Source: Haloferula sp. (GTDB lineage: Bacteria; Verrucomicrobiota; Verrucomicrobiia; Verrucomicrobiales; Akkermansiaceae). Taken from it: a DNA stretch of 42,178 bases. A program made the translations under genes and the position numbers. Of this stretch, positions 15,563 through 24,418 are shown piece after piece. Where the stretch lies: NCBI GenBank assembly GCA_007126655.1, contig SLAV01000006.1:1-42178 (forward strand). Reading direction: 5' to 3'. The notes below the pieces were generated by a model that did not search any database, had not been told where the DNA came from, and saw only the letters and a list, made by a program, of their open reading frames with translations. Position 1 is the stretch's first letter. Each line of letters begins with the position of its first letter.

Positions 15563-18500
15563 TGACGCCCGAGCCATCCCTCACGCGAATTTTGAATCCA
15601 CGCCGACACAACCGACCGCTCCCGCGCGACGCCCGCGACGGGTTTTCCCTGCCCGCGGTGCTGATCATCGTGGTGGGAATGCTGATCCTGGCGGTGGCTT
15701 TGCTGCTGGTGACCGGCATCGAACGCAGCACCGCGCGCTCGTTTGTGGATTTCGAGCGTGCCGGGCTGGCGGTGCGTGCGGGTTTCGAGGAACTGCAGGA
15801 CGTGCTCATCGAGGATGCGATGAACGATCAATTCGTGGTGCTCGGCGCGGAGCGCGGGCAGGCGACCGGGGTGGAGCGGACGCGCGCGCCTTACCTTTTC
15901 ATCGCGCGGCCCCATGACGACGGGCCGGCGGGAGGGATCCGCTACGAGCCGCTCTTCAGCCACCATCGCGCGCCGTCGCCCGGGACCACCTTCGAGACAC
16001 CATCGGCGGAGGCGGCGGTGGACGACGCGCCGGGCGGATCGGTCGAATTCACCACGCTGCCGTATCAGGAGCCGGTGCGCGCGTCGTGGGTTTACCTGAC
16101 GGACGGCAACGGCCGCAACGTCGCCCGCTACGCATACTGGGTGGAGGACATGCAGGGCCGGCTGGACGCGTCGAAGGCGGGCAATGCCGATGGGGAGGGC
16201 GGCACGCACGTCCGCGCCGCGTATCCGTTTCCCGCGCCGGGTGTTCCCGTCGGCGAGGATCCGGACGAACCGTCGCTCGCGGTCGTCGCGCTCTATGCCA
16301 TCGATCCGGAAACCGCGGAGGACGGGCAAGGCGATCTTGCGCAGACGCTGATGGAAAACCGCGACCTGATGATCTCGCCCGGATCGCTGCTGGCGGCGGC
16401 GGGAGGGCGCGCGCCGCTGGATCGTGATCCGCGCACCGGCAGGCTGGCCGATCCGCGCATGCGGGCCGTGGAGGAATCCCTCGCCGCGAACCACATCGCC
16501 TACCTCGAACGCCCGGAAATCCCGTTCGCGCCGGGCATCGACCCGCGCGCCGTGGGCGAACCGAAGATGAACCTGAACGAAATGCTCGGCATGCCTCCCG
16601 GGGACGCCGTCAATGAAATGGCCGGTCACATCCGCCGGGCGCTGCCGGAATTCGACGACCGCAAGGGAGGTTTTCCCGAGGACTACCTCCGAACGCTCGC
16701 GGCCAACGCGCTGGGTTATGCGACCGATTCCGAAGAACCCATCGTGTCGCCGGGTGAATACCGGGGCGTGGGAGCCTATCCGCTGGTCAGCGAATTCCTG
16801 ATGCGCTTCCGCTGGAACGACATTTTCGTTGAAGACGGTCGGAAATACGTCGAGTTGACGGTCACGACGTATGTCGAGTTGTGGAACATGAACCAGATTC
16901 CGGTGTCCGGCACGGCGCGGGTTTCCTATGAGACGGGTTACGCGTTCCCGCTGGGTCCGATTCCCGAGGTGTCGCTGCGCAACGTCGAACCGGCCGGCGA
17001 AGGGGATGATTTCGATGGTCCGGCGGAGACCATTCACGACCTTTCGTTTTTCGACGGCCATTACTGGTTTCCCACCTTCGACGTATCGCTGGAACCCAAC
17101 GAATACCGGGTGATCAACTGCGGGACGGTGACCTACCGCTACGACGTGGGCGGGCCGGACGTGTGGATTCCCAGTCCGCTCATTCTCGAAGGCGAGACAT
17201 TCGGCACGTCGGAGGCGGGCTACCGCCTGCTGTGGAACGGGGTGAAGGTTGACCGCGCGGGCGGCGGGCTTCATCGCAACGATTCCAGTCTCAACTACCC
17301 GTCGGACACGGCGGGCCGGCCGCGGCAGAGGGTCCGGACCACGATTCCGGGCCACAGCCACACGCGCGGCGGCAGTTTCGTCAACAACATGGGTGATCCG
17401 CGCATGGCGTGGTATCTCCAGGCTCCGCAGGACGCCAACGCCTATCCCGGCAACTATTCGCCGAACCGCAGGAACATCCGCCGCGGCAGCGTTTATGATT
17501 CCGACCCGGCGGCCAAGCCGAAGGTTTACGGACGCGTGCTGCCCTCCGAATGGCCGGACGGCGGGCACAACAGCCCGTTTGCGACGGGTAATCCATTCAG
17601 CACGACCGACCAGCGGGTGAATCCCGACGACCCGAGGTGGTTCAACAACCTGCCGGCCCTGGTGCCCGACGATTCCCCGCAGCGTCTTTCCCGGCGCGGC
17701 CGGTTCTTTTCGGCCACCGAGTTGGGTCATGTGTATGACCCGTTGATGTGGCGGCCAACCTATCCCGAGACCGCCGCGACGAACGAGATCCGCCGCGGCT
17801 TCATGCCCACGGGCAAAGACCGCTGGCCGGACGTGCTGGCATCCAGCCCGGCGAGTACCGACCACGGCGGTGGCAACACGCTGCGGGTCGGCCGGCCGGA
17901 GCATCCCGCGTTCGATCAAGCTGGCGACCGTTCCCGGCATGCCGTGCGGCTGCTCGACCTGTTCCATGCGGGCATTCCGCGATCGGACGACCGGGCGGAG
18001 CGCGAGGGGCCGCTGGTGAGGATCGACGGCCACGTGAACCTGAACACCGCCGGGCGCGACGCCCTGCGCGCGCTGGCAGCCGGGCGCATCGAGCAGGACC
18101 CGAGGATCGGACGCCGCCTGAGTCCGAACCATCTGACGACCAACTTTTTCGCCCCGCGCACGGCACCGCTGCAATTGGAGGCTCCGCGGGACGATTCCCT
18201 GGCCGACCGCGTCGCCGACGCCATCATCGCCGCACGGCCGTTCGCGTCGCCCGCCGACGCCGTGTTCGCGCGCACGCCGGACGGGGAATACGTTTTCGGC
18301 AACCGGGCCCAATTCCCGCAGAACGAAACGATCCAATGGTCCGATGCGGCCGCCGAGGAGCTGTTCGCCCGCGTTTACAACAACGCGACGGTCCGCTCCC
18401 GGAACTACCGCGTCTGGGTGGTCGGGCAGGCGCTGGCACCGGTCGCCGCGGCGGCGGGGGAGCCCGAAGTGCTTGCGGAATCGCGCCGGGTCCTCACCAT

Positions 18501-18588
18501 TCACGCCGATCCCGGCGAACGCGGCGCCGACGGCTCCATCATCCGCGGGAATTCACGCATCCGTATCCTCCATGAAAGCGATTTCTAA
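15562..18588 (+). CDS. Verru_Chthon cassette protein A (large GspK-like pseudopilin), copy 2
   Basis: 1008 residues, the largest cassette member. The N-terminus has a basic leader ending DARDG, then FSLPAVLIIVVGMLILAVAL. As in GspK it lacks Glu at +5 (Ala here) though Gly at -1 is kept. A long exported region follows, rich in Tyr, Trp and Asn and probably beta-structured. Near the C-terminus HVNLNTAGRDALRAL (about 821-835) and LADRVADAIIAARPF (about 879-893) match the GspK pattern of NLNTA..vL..L and a second helix-hairpin-helix unit. GspK caps the pseudopilus tip in type II secretion; a similar capping role here is inference. The frame overlaps the next gene by 17 bases. Confidence 0.85.
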   Translation: MTPEPSLTRILNPRRHNRPLPRDARDGFSLPAVLIIVVGMLILAVALLLVTGIERSTARSFVDFERAGLAVRAGFEELQDVLIEDAMNDQFVVLGAERGQATGVERTRAPYLFIARPHDDGPAGGIRYEPLFSHHRAPSPGTTFETPSAEAAVDDAPGGSVEFTTLPYQEPVRASWVYLTDGNGRNVARYAYWVEDMQGRLDASKAGNADGEGGTHVRAAYPFPAPGVPVGEDPDEPSLAVVALYAIDPETAEDGQGDLAQTLMENRDLMISPGSLLAAAGGRAPLDRDPRTGRLADPRMRAVEESLAANHIAYLERPEIPFAPGIDPRAVGEPKMNLNEMLGMPPGDAVNEMAGHIRRALPEFDDRKGGFPEDYLRTLAANALGYATDSEEPIVSPGEYRGVGAYPLVSEFLMRFRWNDIFVEDGRKYVELTVTTYVELWNMNQIPVSGTARVSYETGYAFPLGPIPEVSLRNVEPAGEGDDFDGPAETIHDLSFFDGHYWFPTFDVSLEPNEYRVINCGTVTYRYDVGGPDVWIPSPLILEGETFGTSEAGYRLLWNGVKVDRAGGGLHRNDSSLNYPSDTAGRPRQRVRTTIPGHSHTRGGSFVNNMGDPRMAWYLQAPQDANAYPGNYSPNRRNIRRGSVYDSDPAAKPKVYGRVLPSEWPDGGHNSPFATGNPFSTTDQRVNPDDPRWFNNLPALVPDDSPQRLSRRGRFFSATELGHVYDPLMWRPTYPETAATNEIRRGFMPTGKDRWPDVLASSPASTDHGGGNTLRVGRPEHPAFDQAGDRSRHAVRLLDLFHAGIPRSDDRAEREGPLVRIDGHVNLNTAGRDALRALAAGRIEQDPRIGRRLSPNHLTTNFFAPRTAPLQLEAPRDDSLADRVADAIIAARPFASPADAVFARTPDGEYVFGNRAQFPQNETIQWSDAAAEELFARVYNNATVRSRNYRVWVVGQALAPVAAAAGEPEVLAESRRVLTIHADPGERGADGSIIRGNSRIRILHESDF

Positions 18589-19261
18589 CATTATTGTCCT
18601 GTTCCTGCTCGCCGTGTGCCTGCCAACCACCGCCGCCGCGCAGGGCGGCGGGCCGGAAGTCGGCTTCATCCGCATCGTCAACGCGGTGGCGCCCGGCGAG
18701 GGCAACACCACCGTGAAATTGAACGGTGACAACATCCACCAGCGCGGTTACCGGCTAGGCCAGCGCACCGGCGGCATCGGCCTGCGCGCGGGCAGCCACG
18801 AGATCCGCATTGAGAAGGAGGGCGTCGAGGCCGGGAGCACGCGGATCAACATCGAGACCGGCGAGACGCTCTCGCTCATCGCCTTCGCCGAGCTGCTGCC
18901 GGCCGAAAACGACGACGACCCGCCGCAGTGGGCCATCCGCATCCTGCGCCTCCGGCAGAGCGACGTCGAACGCGGATACCGCGCATCGTTCGTCTCGGTG
19001 TGCGACATCCCCGAGATCCGCGTCGAGGCCGCGGCACAGGGTTTGCAGAGGATCGAGGAGCTGACCGTCTCCCGCCTCAACATGAGCACGCTTGAACTCG
19101 GCGAGAACCGCGGCGAGGTGCTGGTGCGCGTCGGTGAGGAAGTCATCACCACGATCTCGCCGGACAGCCCCGGGAACTACGTGGTCATCCTCTATCAGGA
19201 CGAGGAGGGCGAGGTGAAGGGGCTTTCGTTTTACGATCCCCGATTCGTCATCGCGGGGTAG
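18572..19261 (+). CDS. Small secreted cassette-linked protein E (DUF4397-like), copy 2
   Basis: 229 residues beginning inside the end of A, so probably translationally coupled. A signal peptide is clear (MKAISN, hydrophobic core, TTAAAQ cleavage region). The first half reads FIRIVNAVAPGEGNTTVKLN, then GIGLRAGSHEIRIEKEGVEA and INIETGETLSLIAFAE. This resembles the DUF4397 beta-sandwich pattern (hexapeptide RVVNA, short strands, AG.h.v). The C-terminus NYVVILYQDEEGEVKGLSFY is similar to the ends of the two small proteins flanking the orphan A gene. I propose it as a fifth cassette component; no function is known. Confidence 0.7.
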   Translation: MKAISNIIVLFLLAVCLPTTAAAQGGGPEVGFIRIVNAVAPGEGNTTVKLNGDNIHQRGYRLGQRTGGIGLRAGSHEIRIEKEGVEAGSTRINIETGETLSLIAFAELLPAENDDDPPQWAIRILRLRQSDVERGYRASFVSVCDIPEIRVEAAAQGLQRIEELTVSRLNMSTLELGENRGEVLVRVGEEVITTISPDSPGNYVVILYQDEEGEVKGLSFYDPRFVIAG

Positions 19262-19332
19262 CGGCGTGCGGTCCGTCAGATCACAAATGCAGCCACGGCT
19301 TTGTTTCCGGCAATGCCTGCGGGAATGACGGG

Positions 19333-19348
19333 ATCCGTGAACGGATTT
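19333..19348 (+). terminator. Weak hairpin after the five-gene cassette
   Basis: ATCCG (19333-19337) and CGGAT (19342-19346) enclose a TGAA loop and are followed by TT. The stem is short, so it is only a candidate. It lies in the 160-base gap between two converging operons. Confidence 0.25.
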
Positions 19349-19422
19349 GCGATTCAAAGTGCGGTTGCGGTTTTGGATGGCGACATTGCGACTGTTTGCC
19401 CGGCCCATCGTGCACACGTCGC

Positions 19423-20130
19423 CTATTCCTCCCCGCCGGATGGTTGCCGAAGGTGGCTGCGGTCCGGGATGCTGCGGAGGTTCAGCCTTCCGGTCCGCGC
19501 GTCCTGATAGATGCAGACGAGCCAGCGGCGGTCGTCGCGTATGGCGCTGCGGGTTTCGGTGAGGAGGTTCCAGCGGTCATTCTCGTAATACTCGAAGCGC
19601 ACGGGGACGGTGGTGCCCGGTTCGCCTTCCGGTTCCAGGTTCGCGATGTCACCGGGCTTCGCCTCGATGATGCTTCTGGCCATGGCGCCGCGCACCGGAA
19701 ACGGCGAGGCATTGATCATGCGATAGACTCCGAGGGGAAAGTCCGCGGCCGCATGATCGAGCACAAGGCAGTTGTATGCATGCCTGTGGCTCTCGGGAGC
19801 CGGGAATACGACAACGAGCGCGTTGATGATTTGATCCGGAATCCTGGCGGCGGCCACCACGGGACGCGTGACCTCGTCCCCGGTTTCGACGGGAGCGCCG
19901 TGGAGGGTGAGGTTGCCATCCACCAGCACGGCCTCGATGGGTCCGACGATGTTGGCTTTGGACAGGGTGATCTCTTCAAAAGCCTGTCCGGCGACCATGA
20001 TGGAAACCTCCTGCAGCCCGGGGGCGTAGTCGAATGCGTAGAAGCTTGCGGTGACGGTGGGCGGGGTGTCTTGTGCGCCCAGGGAAGCCGCGAGGCCGAG
20101 GGCGAGGGTGATTGCGAGGGTTGTCTTCAT
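19423..20130 (-). CDS. Small secreted protein E, copy 1 (downstream of orphan A)
   Basis: 235 residues from the ATG at 20130; an earlier in-frame ATG would put extra residues before the signal peptide. MKTTLAITLALGLAASLGAQ is a clear secretion signal. The C-terminal half (FPLGVYRMINASPFPVRG, then RFEYYENDRWNLLTETR and DDRRWLVCIYQDARTGRLNL) is plainly paralogous to the protein encoded at 23645-24418, with matching blocks in the same order. The gene follows the orphan A gene by 16 bases and ends the sulfatase-E'-A-E operon. Function unknown; probably a periplasmic or surface beta-rich protein. Confidence 0.78.
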   Translation of the reverse strand: MKTTLAITLALGLAASLGAQDTPPTVTASFYAFDYAPGLQEVSIMVAGQAFEEITLSKANIVGPIEAVLVDGNLTLHGAPVETGDEVTRPVVAAARIPDQIINALVVVFPAPESHRHAYNCLVLDHAAADFPLGVYRMINASPFPVRGAMARSIIEAKPGDIANLEPEGEPGTTVPVRFEYYENDRWNLLTETRSAIRDDRRWLVCIYQDARTGRLNLRSIPDRSHLRQPSGGEE

Positions 20131-20146
20131 GGCGTGGGTTTTTTGA

Positions 20147-23100
20147 TCAAATCTCATCGGCAGACAACCAGCGGAAGCCGATCATCTCGTAGCGTCTGCC
20201 GAAGCGCTGGTTGGCGGGCCGTGTGGGGGCAAGCCACGGTTCGTCGCCTGGATCGAGATATTCGGGGACGCGCTGGACCACGGCCTCGCACCACACCTTG
20301 ACCTTTCGCCCGTTTGATGGTCCGGCTTCGCCGTAGGCGCGGATGATGAAGGTATCGCCCCTGGCCCTGAGGATGGGGGCGATCGCGGTGAGGATGTCCG
20401 CCTGGGTGAGGATGCCGGGCGAACCGTCCGCCGTATTGCCGTTTTCCACGGCATTGGCGGGGTTGGTCGTGTCGCTGTTGATGCCGGACCGCTCGATCGC
20501 CGCCTGCAATGCGCCGGCCTGCGCGAGCGGACCGCTGCCCGGCCGCCGGTTGACGAACTCGGAAACCGATTGGAATGGGCCGCGTTCGCGGACTTCGACG
20601 ACGATTTCCTCGGCGAGGCGGCGCACCTGTTCGGGCGTGAGGCGCCGGTGCCCGTTCCATTTCGCGAGGTCGCGGGCGATCGGGGTCTCGGCATTTTCGA
20701 AGGAACCGCCATTACCGGGCAGGTGGCGGCTGAATGCGGCGTCATCCCCTGTGGAGGAACTGAAGCCGGACGCCTCAAGGAGCGGAACTTCGGCGCCAAG
20801 GGTGCTGTTCAGGATGGCCTCCCAGACATCGACGCGGGTGCAGTTCACATTGAATGGCGAGTCGATGAGGAGGTGGGCGGCGCTCTTCAGGTGACCGTCT
20901 GGCGCGGTAAGCTCAGCGGCAATCTCTTGCGCGCTTTTTCCGCGATGGTATGGAAGGAGGCGCGGGTTGGCCAGCGGGGTGCCATTGTCAAAAAAGTTCC
21001 GGACCGCGTTTTCGGGAGTGACGTTGCGGCCGAGCGGACCGCCGGGACTGCTGATGCCGGAGAAGAAATATCCGTCGAACAGGGCCGCGTTTGCGAGATA
21101 CGAGTGATCGAGGAGCGTCCTCTCGCCCGAGGTGGCGCGGACGGCGGAGGAATCGATAAGCGGCGGTGCGAAGGAGTTGGCGACGACTTGCGAAGTGAGG
21201 GGGAGCTGGCCTCCGGTGTTGAGAGGCGCGTGCCGGAGTTGCGCGAGGGACAGCGCCGGCGCGGTGGGGATGCCGCTGTGGGTCGCGAATTCCACCCCGG
21301 ATTGGGCGTAGATGCCGGAGCCTCCGTAGCCGCGGTTGTTGGTGTTGCTGATCTCGATCGTCGGACTGGATGGCGGCCAGTCGGTCATGACCTCCCACTG
21401 CAACTCATACTGGTGGTGTTGCCAGGGTTCCTGCTGGTCGAGGCCTGCCGAAGCGTAGAGGTTCACCGGAGAATTATCGAGCCAACCCCGCGAGGGGAAT
21501 TTCGAGTCCCTCTCCGTCTTCGCCTGGAATGTCGAGATCAGGAAGGGCTCCTTGAAGCGCACGACGGGCGGAGGATTCTGCCCTTGATAATCGTCGGCAT
21601 TGCGTCCGCGCGGGATCTGGTCGCTAACGACGAAGGCCGGCAGATCGTTGATGGAATAGGGTGGCAGGAACTCGGGCTCCTGGTCGCCATAATCAAGCTC
21701 GATGCCGCCGACGAGGGTCGGGTCCGATGGGTCGCCGATGTAGTATCTCAGAAAACCCGACACTTCCCTGCCGCCCGTCTCGGCGGGGGTGTCCACCGCG
21801 GCCCGCCCTTGTTGGACTTCCACCTGGATCACATCGCCGGGCTTGACCGCAATGGTGCGGACGGTCCTGCCGTAGTCCCTGCCGTTGCTGACACCGGTGG
21901 GCGACACGCAGAGGTTCAATGTGGAAACGCCGCCCACCCGCGGGTTGCTGGCGTTGCCGGCCGGCGGGTTGAAGCCCGGCCGCAGGTTGAGGCCCACGCT
22001 GGAAAACTCATTGTTGAAGGTCTTGACGTGGTTGAATGCGGTGAAAACAAGGTGCTCGCCAGGCGCCATGATGATTTCGCCCTGATTTTCTTCGGGAAGC
22101 AGGTTCAGCCGGTAGAAGGTATTGCTGCGGTTGGCGAATTGGTTTTCGAGGAAGGTGTTGGCGAGGTGGGTGAATTCCTCGTTGATCAGCGTGCCGTTCT
22201 TGTAGAACCGGAAACCGAGGGGCACGCGGTAAAGGTCGATCCTCCCGGATGGGAAGCGCAAGTTCACGTTGTAGGGGTTCCAAAGGGTGATGACCGGATC
22301 GATTACCAGCCAGGTGAGGTAGAAATCCTTGTCGGGGTGGTCGTCGGGCAGCGCCGCGTTGCCAGGCCTGGCGGAATCGGGCAGGGCCTGGTGCGAACCG
22401 AAGCTGACGCTGAAAACAAACTGCGCCTTGGCAATCACCGGGGTGATCTGTTGGTTGCTGAAGTAGGGGTGTTGGAGCAGTGCGTCGCCCGCAAGGCCGG
22501 GGGCGGGCCTGGCGATGGCATTCGTGGAAATGGTTGGCGCCTGCCCGCCGGCCAACTCGTTGTAGAGGCGGTAATGGGAGCGCAGGAGGCTCCAGGCGGG
22601 ATCGGGGCTGGGAAAGGGATTGGCGCCTTCGAAACGGTTTGGCGGCGGGGCGAGCGGCGTGTTGGCGCCGGAGTAAAGATGGCGATTCCGGTAATCGGAT
22701 GGCAGACCATCGGGGTCATCGAAGAGGCGCGAGAGATCCACGACCAGCCCGCCATCGGCCACATCGGCAATGACCCCGGCACTCCGCGACGTGAGATCAT
22801 GAAAGCCGCGATCCGCTGCGGCGAGGCCGGCCAGCACGGCCTGGTTGGTGCTGATGAGCTTGATGCGCTCATTGGCCAACTGTCCAAGCGGTTCCCAATC
22901 ACGCGCCGTGGCGGCATTGTATCCCGGAAGGGGCGCGGCGGCCATCTGCTCAAGTTCCTGCGAAAAGGAATTTGCCTCCACATCCGGCAGCGAAATCGGC
23001 AGCTTGGTGGATTGATCGAAAATGGCCCAGGCCATGCCGTTGTCACTTTGGCCGGTTGACCCCGGGACCGACACAATCTGTGCCTCCACCTGATCGCGGA

Positions 23101-23632
23101 AGGAAACATCCCGGCTACCGCGCACCAGGGTGACCACCTCGCCGGGCGGGCTTTGCCTTGCGAAACCGACGTTTTGGACGTCCTGCGGATCACGGCCGGA
23201 GACGAGCCAGCGGAGGAATCCGGATTCTTTCCTCGCGTCGAAATCCGGATTGCCGTCGCCATCCCATTTCCAGCCCTCCCAAACGCCGGTGAGGTGGGGT
23301 TGGGGGCCGTCCGCGCCGAGGATGTCCGCCGGTGCGGTGATGCGCTGGTCGGGGCCGGTGGCGCGTTGCAGTTCGCCGATCGCCACCATGAGCGCCAGGC
23401 GGGCGTTTTGCCTGGCTTCGTGAGTGAGTTGATCGGCGTAGGAAGTGCGGAGGGTAATGCTCGAAAGACCCAGCAAGCCCACCGCGACGATGACCAGCAG
23501 GACCATGACCGTCAGCGATGCGACCAGTGCGAAACCCGGAGGAAATGATGGTCGTGTGCCAAGGCGTGCCGGCTTTTTCATTGGAGATTCAATTGGATTC
23601 CGCATTTCACATCTTGTTGGCGCGTTTGCCAT
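20147..23632 (-). CDS. Verru_Chthon cassette protein A (large GspK-like pseudopilin), orphan copy
   Basis: 1161 residues if the ATG at 23632 is used; AAGG about 8 bases ahead supports it, but ATGs at 23605 and 23581 give a more usual short leader. The prepilin segment is PGFALVASLTVMVLLVIVAV, with Gly at -1 and Ala instead of Glu at +5, as in GspK. ADQLTHEARQNARLALMVAI after it is typical of protein A. Near the C-terminus, FNVNCTRVDVWEAIL (about 925) and AEEIVVEVRERGPFQSVSEF (about 1015) correspond to the GspK-like helix-hairpin-helix parts of the other A protein. No B, C or D gene is adjacent; it lies between two small E-type genes in a sulfatase operon. Confidence 0.86.
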   Translation of the reverse strand: MANAPTRCEMRNPIESPMKKPARLGTRPSFPPGFALVASLTVMVLLVIVAVGLLGLSSITLRTSYADQLTHEARQNARLALMVAIGELQRATGPDQRITAPADILGADGPQPHLTGVWEGWKWDGDGNPDFDARKESGFLRWLVSGRDPQDVQNVGFARQSPPGEVVTLVRGSRDVSFRDQVEAQIVSVPGSTGQSDNGMAWAIFDQSTKLPISLPDVEANSFSQELEQMAAAPLPGYNAATARDWEPLGQLANERIKLISTNQAVLAGLAAADRGFHDLTSRSAGVIADVADGGLVVDLSRLFDDPDGLPSDYRNRHLYSGANTPLAPPPNRFEGANPFPSPDPAWSLLRSHYRLYNELAGGQAPTISTNAIARPAPGLAGDALLQHPYFSNQQITPVIAKAQFVFSVSFGSHQALPDSARPGNAALPDDHPDKDFYLTWLVIDPVITLWNPYNVNLRFPSGRIDLYRVPLGFRFYKNGTLINEEFTHLANTFLENQFANRSNTFYRLNLLPEENQGEIIMAPGEHLVFTAFNHVKTFNNEFSSVGLNLRPGFNPPAGNASNPRVGGVSTLNLCVSPTGVSNGRDYGRTVRTIAVKPGDVIQVEVQQGRAAVDTPAETGGREVSGFLRYYIGDPSDPTLVGGIELDYGDQEPEFLPPYSINDLPAFVVSDQIPRGRNADDYQGQNPPPVVRFKEPFLISTFQAKTERDSKFPSRGWLDNSPVNLYASAGLDQQEPWQHHQYELQWEVMTDWPPSSPTIEISNTNNRGYGGSGIYAQSGVEFATHSGIPTAPALSLAQLRHAPLNTGGQLPLTSQVVANSFAPPLIDSSAVRATSGERTLLDHSYLANAALFDGYFFSGISSPGGPLGRNVTPENAVRNFFDNGTPLANPRLLPYHRGKSAQEIAAELTAPDGHLKSAAHLLIDSPFNVNCTRVDVWEAILNSTLGAEVPLLEASGFSSSTGDDAAFSRHLPGNGGSFENAETPIARDLAKWNGHRRLTPEQVRRLAEEIVVEVRERGPFQSVSEFVNRRPGSGPLAQAGALQAAIERSGINSDTTNPANAVENGNTADGSPGILTQADILTAIAPILRARGDTFIIRAYGEAGPSNGRKVKVWCEAVVQRVPEYLDPGDEPWLAPTRPANQRFGRRYEMIGFRWLSADEI

Positions 23633-23644
23633 TGGCCGGACCTT

Positions 23645-24418
23645 TTACCTTCCGGGGGTTTCCCTGAGCGGGACGCTGCGAATGTTCATGCGTTCGGAAC
23701 GGGCATCGCGCAGGATGCAGACCAGTGTGCGGCGGTCGTTGCGGGCGACCCAGGTCGAGCTGCTGATCAGGGTCCAATTGTCATCGATCTCGTATTTCAC
23801 CCGGATGCCGAAGGGGGTGCCGGCGGCGTTGGCGGGTTGGAAGTTATGGGAGCCGCCGCTTTGCATTTCGGTGACTTCCGCCTCATCCTTGTTGAAGCGG
23901 ACCGCATAGGGGGAAAGATTGACGAGTTGGAAGCTCGCGAGCGGAAACGCCCGGGTATCAGCGCTGATTGTGACAGCCTGGTAGGCCGTTGGGTCTTCCG
24001 GTCCGGAAGGATGCAGGATGACAAGCGGGTTCCCGATCGAACCGATGTCGGCCACGGCCGCGATGGTGTGCAGGCCGTCCGCCCCGGCGGGTCCGAAGAA
24101 AGTGATTCTCCCCTCTTCGACGGGTGGGGATGGCAACTCGATCACGTTGGCGAGGGACAGCGTCACGCTCCGGTATGTGTTTTCGTCGATTTCCAAATAG
24201 ACGGTTCTCACATTCCGGGAGTAGGCCGGGCAATAGAGGAGGACGGAAGAGGGCGATCCCGCATGGGCAAACTGAACTCCAAGAAACACCGCCACGGGAA
24301 AGTTGAGGAACATTCGCGCCAATGACGGCGGACGGCCACCTGTGGCAGATGTGTTTTTTGATGGGTTTGTGATTCTCATGATGTTGGGTTTGTCGGTGGA
24401 GTCATGCTGATTTGTCAT
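23645..24418 (-). CDS. Small secreted protein E' (upstream of orphan A)
   Basis: 257 residues if it starts at the ATG at 24418, which overlaps the sulfatase stop (ATGA, 24415-24418); an ATG at 24379 is an alternative. A signal peptide with core FLNFPVAVFLGVQFAHAG follows a polar tail. The C-terminal half (FPLASFQLVNLSPYAVRF, then RVKYEIDDNWTLISSSTW and NDRRTLVCILRDARSERMNI) aligns block for block with the protein at 19423-20130, so the two arose by duplication around the A gene. It ends 12 bases before A. Unknown function, probably exported together with A. Confidence 0.78.
   Translation of the reverse strand: MTNQHDSTDKPNIMRITNPSKNTSATGGRPPSLARMFLNFPVAVFLGVQFAHAGSPSSVLLYCPAYSRNVRTVYLEIDENTYRSVTLSLANVIELPSPPVEEGRITFFGPAGADGLHTIAAVADIGSIGNPLVILHPSGPEDPTAYQAVTISADTRAFPLASFQLVNLSPYAVRFNKDEAEVTEMQSGGSHNFQPANAAGTPFGIRVKYEIDDNWTLISSSTWVARNDRRTLVCILRDARSERMNIRSVPLRETPGR

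Noticed and set aside
15523-18504. A 993-codon open frame on the minus strand opposite the cassette A gene
   Set aside because: It mirrors the high-GC A gene, has no recognisable motif and its translation is His/Arg/Val-rich like other shadow frames. The sense strand has clear prepilin and GspK-like features.
20570-23059. A long plus-strand frame opposite the orphan A gene
   Set aside because: Gly/Val/Arg-rich shadow translation without any domain; the minus strand has the recognisable A protein.
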